Made by a program: the position numbers and the translations under genes
Shown: piece by piece, positions 61,944 through 64,000 of the stretch
Layout: each line of letters opens with the position of its first letter
Numbering within the stretch: position 1 is the stretch's first letter
Notes under the pieces: model-generated
Databases searched by the model: none
Seen by the model: the letters and a program-made list of their open reading frames with translations, nothing else
Told to the model about the DNA's origin: nothing
Source of the DNA: Neelides folsomi
Taxonomy: Eukaryota > Arthropoda > Collembola > Neelipleona > Neelidae
DNA length: 64,000 bases
Direction of reading: 5' to 3'
Assembly: GCA_034687125.1 (NCBI GenBank)
Contig: JAQGBZ010000069.1
Coordinates: 124,001-188,000, forward strand

Positions 61944-62196
61944 GTTTCTTTCAGTGAAATAAATTAATAACTTTTGATAGACTTATAAATCTTTTAATTA
62001 TTATTTGTTACAATTACAAATATTATTATACTCAAAGCAAGACTCAATTCAATGTCAATTAGTCACTTGTACAAAAACAACTTGATTAATGAATTAATGA
62101 TCATCAATGATAAAATATTAATGATCAAATGATTATGTTAATATTAATGTTAAAGAAAGTTAAATGTTTTTTCATGTTCATTTTAACCAAATAAAT

Positions 62197-62236
62197 ATAT
62201 AAAACTCCCTCAAGTTGAAGATTTGGGAGTTCAGTT
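62197..62236 (+). promoter_or_regulatory. possible TATA plus initiator
   Basis: TATATAAAA at 62197-62205 and TCAGTT at 62231-62236, about 35 bp apart, slightly longer than ideal. It precedes a short open frame and AATAAA at 62465. Confidence 0.45.
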
Positions 62237-62283
62237 TTTAGACAGCGGTATAATCTTCATAATTTCCGAAAATTTTAGAAGAT

Positions 62284-62397
62284 ATGTTCCAATCTCTAAA
62301 GATCGACCAAGTTGGTGATTTAATTCTATTTTATCCAAATAAACCGATATCGATTGATTTAGTTCCGATGAATAAACCTCAATCTTCTTACTTTTGA
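62284..62397 (+). CDS. possible 37-residue microprotein
   Basis: An ATG frame of 37 residues, beginning MFQSLKIDQVGDLILF and ending KPQSSYF, lies between a TATA/initiator-like pair and AATAAA at 62465-62470. It has no signal peptide and no recognised family. The only support is the arrangement of promoter, frame and poly(A) signal; it could equally be a non-coding transcript or nothing. Confidence 0.25.
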   Translation: MFQSLKIDQVGDLILFYPNKPISIDLVPMNKPQSSYF

Positions 62398-62470
62398 AAA
62401 AGTTAAATTAATTTTAAGTTGCCAAAAAGAGGACTTTTTTGATGATTTCGAACTTTTTTCTTCTAATAAA

Positions 62471-63398
62471 ATATAGTAAATGAAATCTTTGAATATAATT
62501 ATTTTTAATAATATTCTACCCCATATTTTGACCTATCAATTCAATAAATTTTGAAATCTCCCTATTTTTCAAAGAGTTAATTGAGGTTAAAGTTAACTAA
62601 TCAAGACAATATTTCTCTCAATGGTCATTCATTCAACAAATTCTAAATTCTGATACTCATCCTTCTCTTTCATAAAATCATAAATAACGTTTGATATAGG
62701 TATTGAAATTTCTATAAATGGTGTAGAACAGAGATATATATCAAAATTCATACATTATTTAAATGATTATATTTAAATACGATTTATAAAGCCATTCGCA
62801 CATAAAAATATCTGCAGATAAAAGCAGAAGCCATTCTTGCCATCTTGATAATTTAAAATTTTAATTAATCTATATATTACAAAGAGGAAATAAGAAATAT
62901 TAATTAAGAATTATAGAGGATGTAAGAACGCAATCATGCTAATAAACTTTCTTGTGGTGAATCGATCACATATCTAATCAATTTGGGAACTGGGAACTGG
63001 TAAATCGGAAGTAAAGGGAAACCTGTTTACTTCCGTAATACCTTCATGTGTGTGACATTTGAGTTTTGGAATTCTTACCACATTTTTCGCAACGATTCAA
63101 TTTAATCTTTCATCTGGGAAAAATATTCCATTTCTCTTACGGTTTCCGAGAAATGAACTCATTAACTCTTCTACTTCCAGTTTCCCCAAACCAGGAAATC
63201 TCTTCGGACTCTGCAGAACGCCCTTGAATTGAAAGAACAGCCTTGAATAACTTATTGCATGTGATATGAAATCGCTAAATTGACATTGCCTTTATTCATA
63301 ATTCTTATTTTACTTCCACTTTAGCATTCAGAAGTCAAGTAATTTGATATCGTAAGACGAATATGCCCCAAAACTTCTACACTTGTGCAAATTGAGCT
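62471..63398. other. intergenic
   Basis: AT-rich with one mixed patch (about 62990-63240); no coding frame recognised. Confidence 0.6.
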
Positions 63399-63434
63399 TA
63401 TATAAATGTATCAACGTTCCAAAATTCATCATTC
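63399..63434 (+). promoter_or_regulatory. TATA box plus initiator
   Basis: TATATAAAT at 63399 and TCATTC at 63429-63434, 32 bp from TATA start to the initiator A. It leaves a very short 5' UTR of about 20 nt before the ATG at 63452. Confidence 0.75.
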
Positions 63435-63451
63435 GAATTCAAAAACTCAGC

Positions 63452-63975
63452 ATGGAACATTTGCTCCAAAAGCTCCCATTCTCCATTAGGAATTATGACG
63501 AAGTGAGTAATACGTGGCCAAGGATTGGCAATCACATTTTAGCGACGTACGATAACAATACGATTATTTTATATCAATCTGTTCGCGAGTCAGTTGCGCT
63601 CGCTGCAGTATCAGCTCAGTCTTTCAAAAATAAATTGTACAAGGTAATTAAAAAATCTCAATGATTGCTTTCAGTATAATGTTTATAAATAATAATGTAT
63701 ATTTTATAAATAAGGTTGAATGGTGTTTACGCCCATCGTTTCTGTCTGGTGTTTTCTACTCTGAATGGGGACAAAAGAAAAATCACGATCATCTTCTGGC
63801 TATTACAGTCTCAAGAGAAGGATTTGAAGAAATGTTAAGATGCGCAATCAAATATACAGCATTTCCAGAAAAACGACATAAAGTTCAAGATGCGAGATTT
63901 GAATGGGGCCCTGATGTTGATATCTATGGATCTTTTTTGAAGCGGAGTGAATTGAGTCTAAATATCAAAGGAAAA
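63452..63975 (+). CDS. DUF4291 family protein, 3' end outside window
   Basis: Exons 63452-63643 and 63715-63975 encode 151 residues matching the DUF4291 pattern. An Arg-Ile ... Ala-x-Tyr-Asp start (RIGNHILATYDNNTIILYQS) leads into a helix SVALAAVSAQSF. The family's x-Lys-Pro-Ser-Phe block appears as LRPSFLSGVFYSEWGQKKN, then LLAITVSREGFEEML, then FEWGPDVDIYG and KRSELSLNI. Function of the family is unknown. Reading on gives a stop 12 bases later (KVSE*), but GGAAAA|GTAAGC at 63976 is a good donor and the family normally has another 20-40 residues, so a further exon beyond the window is likely. DUF4291 is chiefly bacterial and fungal. Confidence 0.8.
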
Positions 63976-64000
63976 GTAAGCGAATAAAATAACCAGTAGA

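Overview
This is an A+T-rich, gene-dense animal window. Coding genes have many short GT-AG introns (about 60-150 bp), TATA plus TCA(G/T)T initiator promoters and AATAAA signals. A long zinc-finger protein carrying a ZAD-like cysteine module points to an arthropod. Retention of a PMS1 (MLH2-type) MutL gene, DUF4291 and peptidase M64 genes, and compact introns would fit a non-insect hexapod such as a springtail, but the species call is inference. I rebuilt the exons by eye from reading frames and splice sites. Each complete gene model was checked for total length divisible by three.

Layout. 0-10 kb: 3' part of an AMP-binding acyl-CoA synthetase (+), a mitochondrial-type alanine-glyoxylate/serine-pyruvate aminotransferase (+), a PDSS2-like prenyl diphosphate synthase subunit (-) and PMS1 (-). 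10-14 kb: a short filamin-repeat gene or fragment (-) and a 98-residue EF-hand-like protein behind a very clear core promoter (+). 14-27 kb: TTC7 (+), an NCOA5-like protein (+) flanked by a direct repeat of about 240 bp, a ZAD-C2H2 protein built from four repeated exons (+), and tRNA-Gly(TCC) (-). 27-34 kb: a GLYAT-like acyltransferase (+) with a 442-bp MITE in an intron, a secreted beta/gamma-crystallin-like protein (-), and Mos kinase (-). 34-43.5 kb: a long gene-poor stretch, a GT31 galactosyltransferase (-), a secreted M64 peptidase (-), a cyclophilin (-) and an NPC2-like lipid-binding protein (-). 44-50 kb: two loci whose frames are repeatedly interrupted (an FHA-domain gene and a membrane protein), a MITE and tRNA-Arg(CCT). 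50-64 kb: an unrecognised secreted protein (+), a small Gly/Pro-rich secreted peptide (-), a complete M1 aminopeptidase (+), DNA polymerase eta (-), a possible 37-residue microprotein (+) and a DUF4291 gene running off the end (+).

No operon logic or shared pathway links the neighbours; this looks like ordinary euchromatin. The most unusual points are the four-fold exon duplication in the zinc-finger gene, the run of frame interruptions confined to about 42.7-49.9 kb, a possible NPC2-cyclophilin chimeric splice, two families of TA-flanked MITEs, and genes of possible bacterial ancestry (M64, DUF4291). I saw no retrovirus, LTR element, Polinton, CRISPR array or toxin gene.
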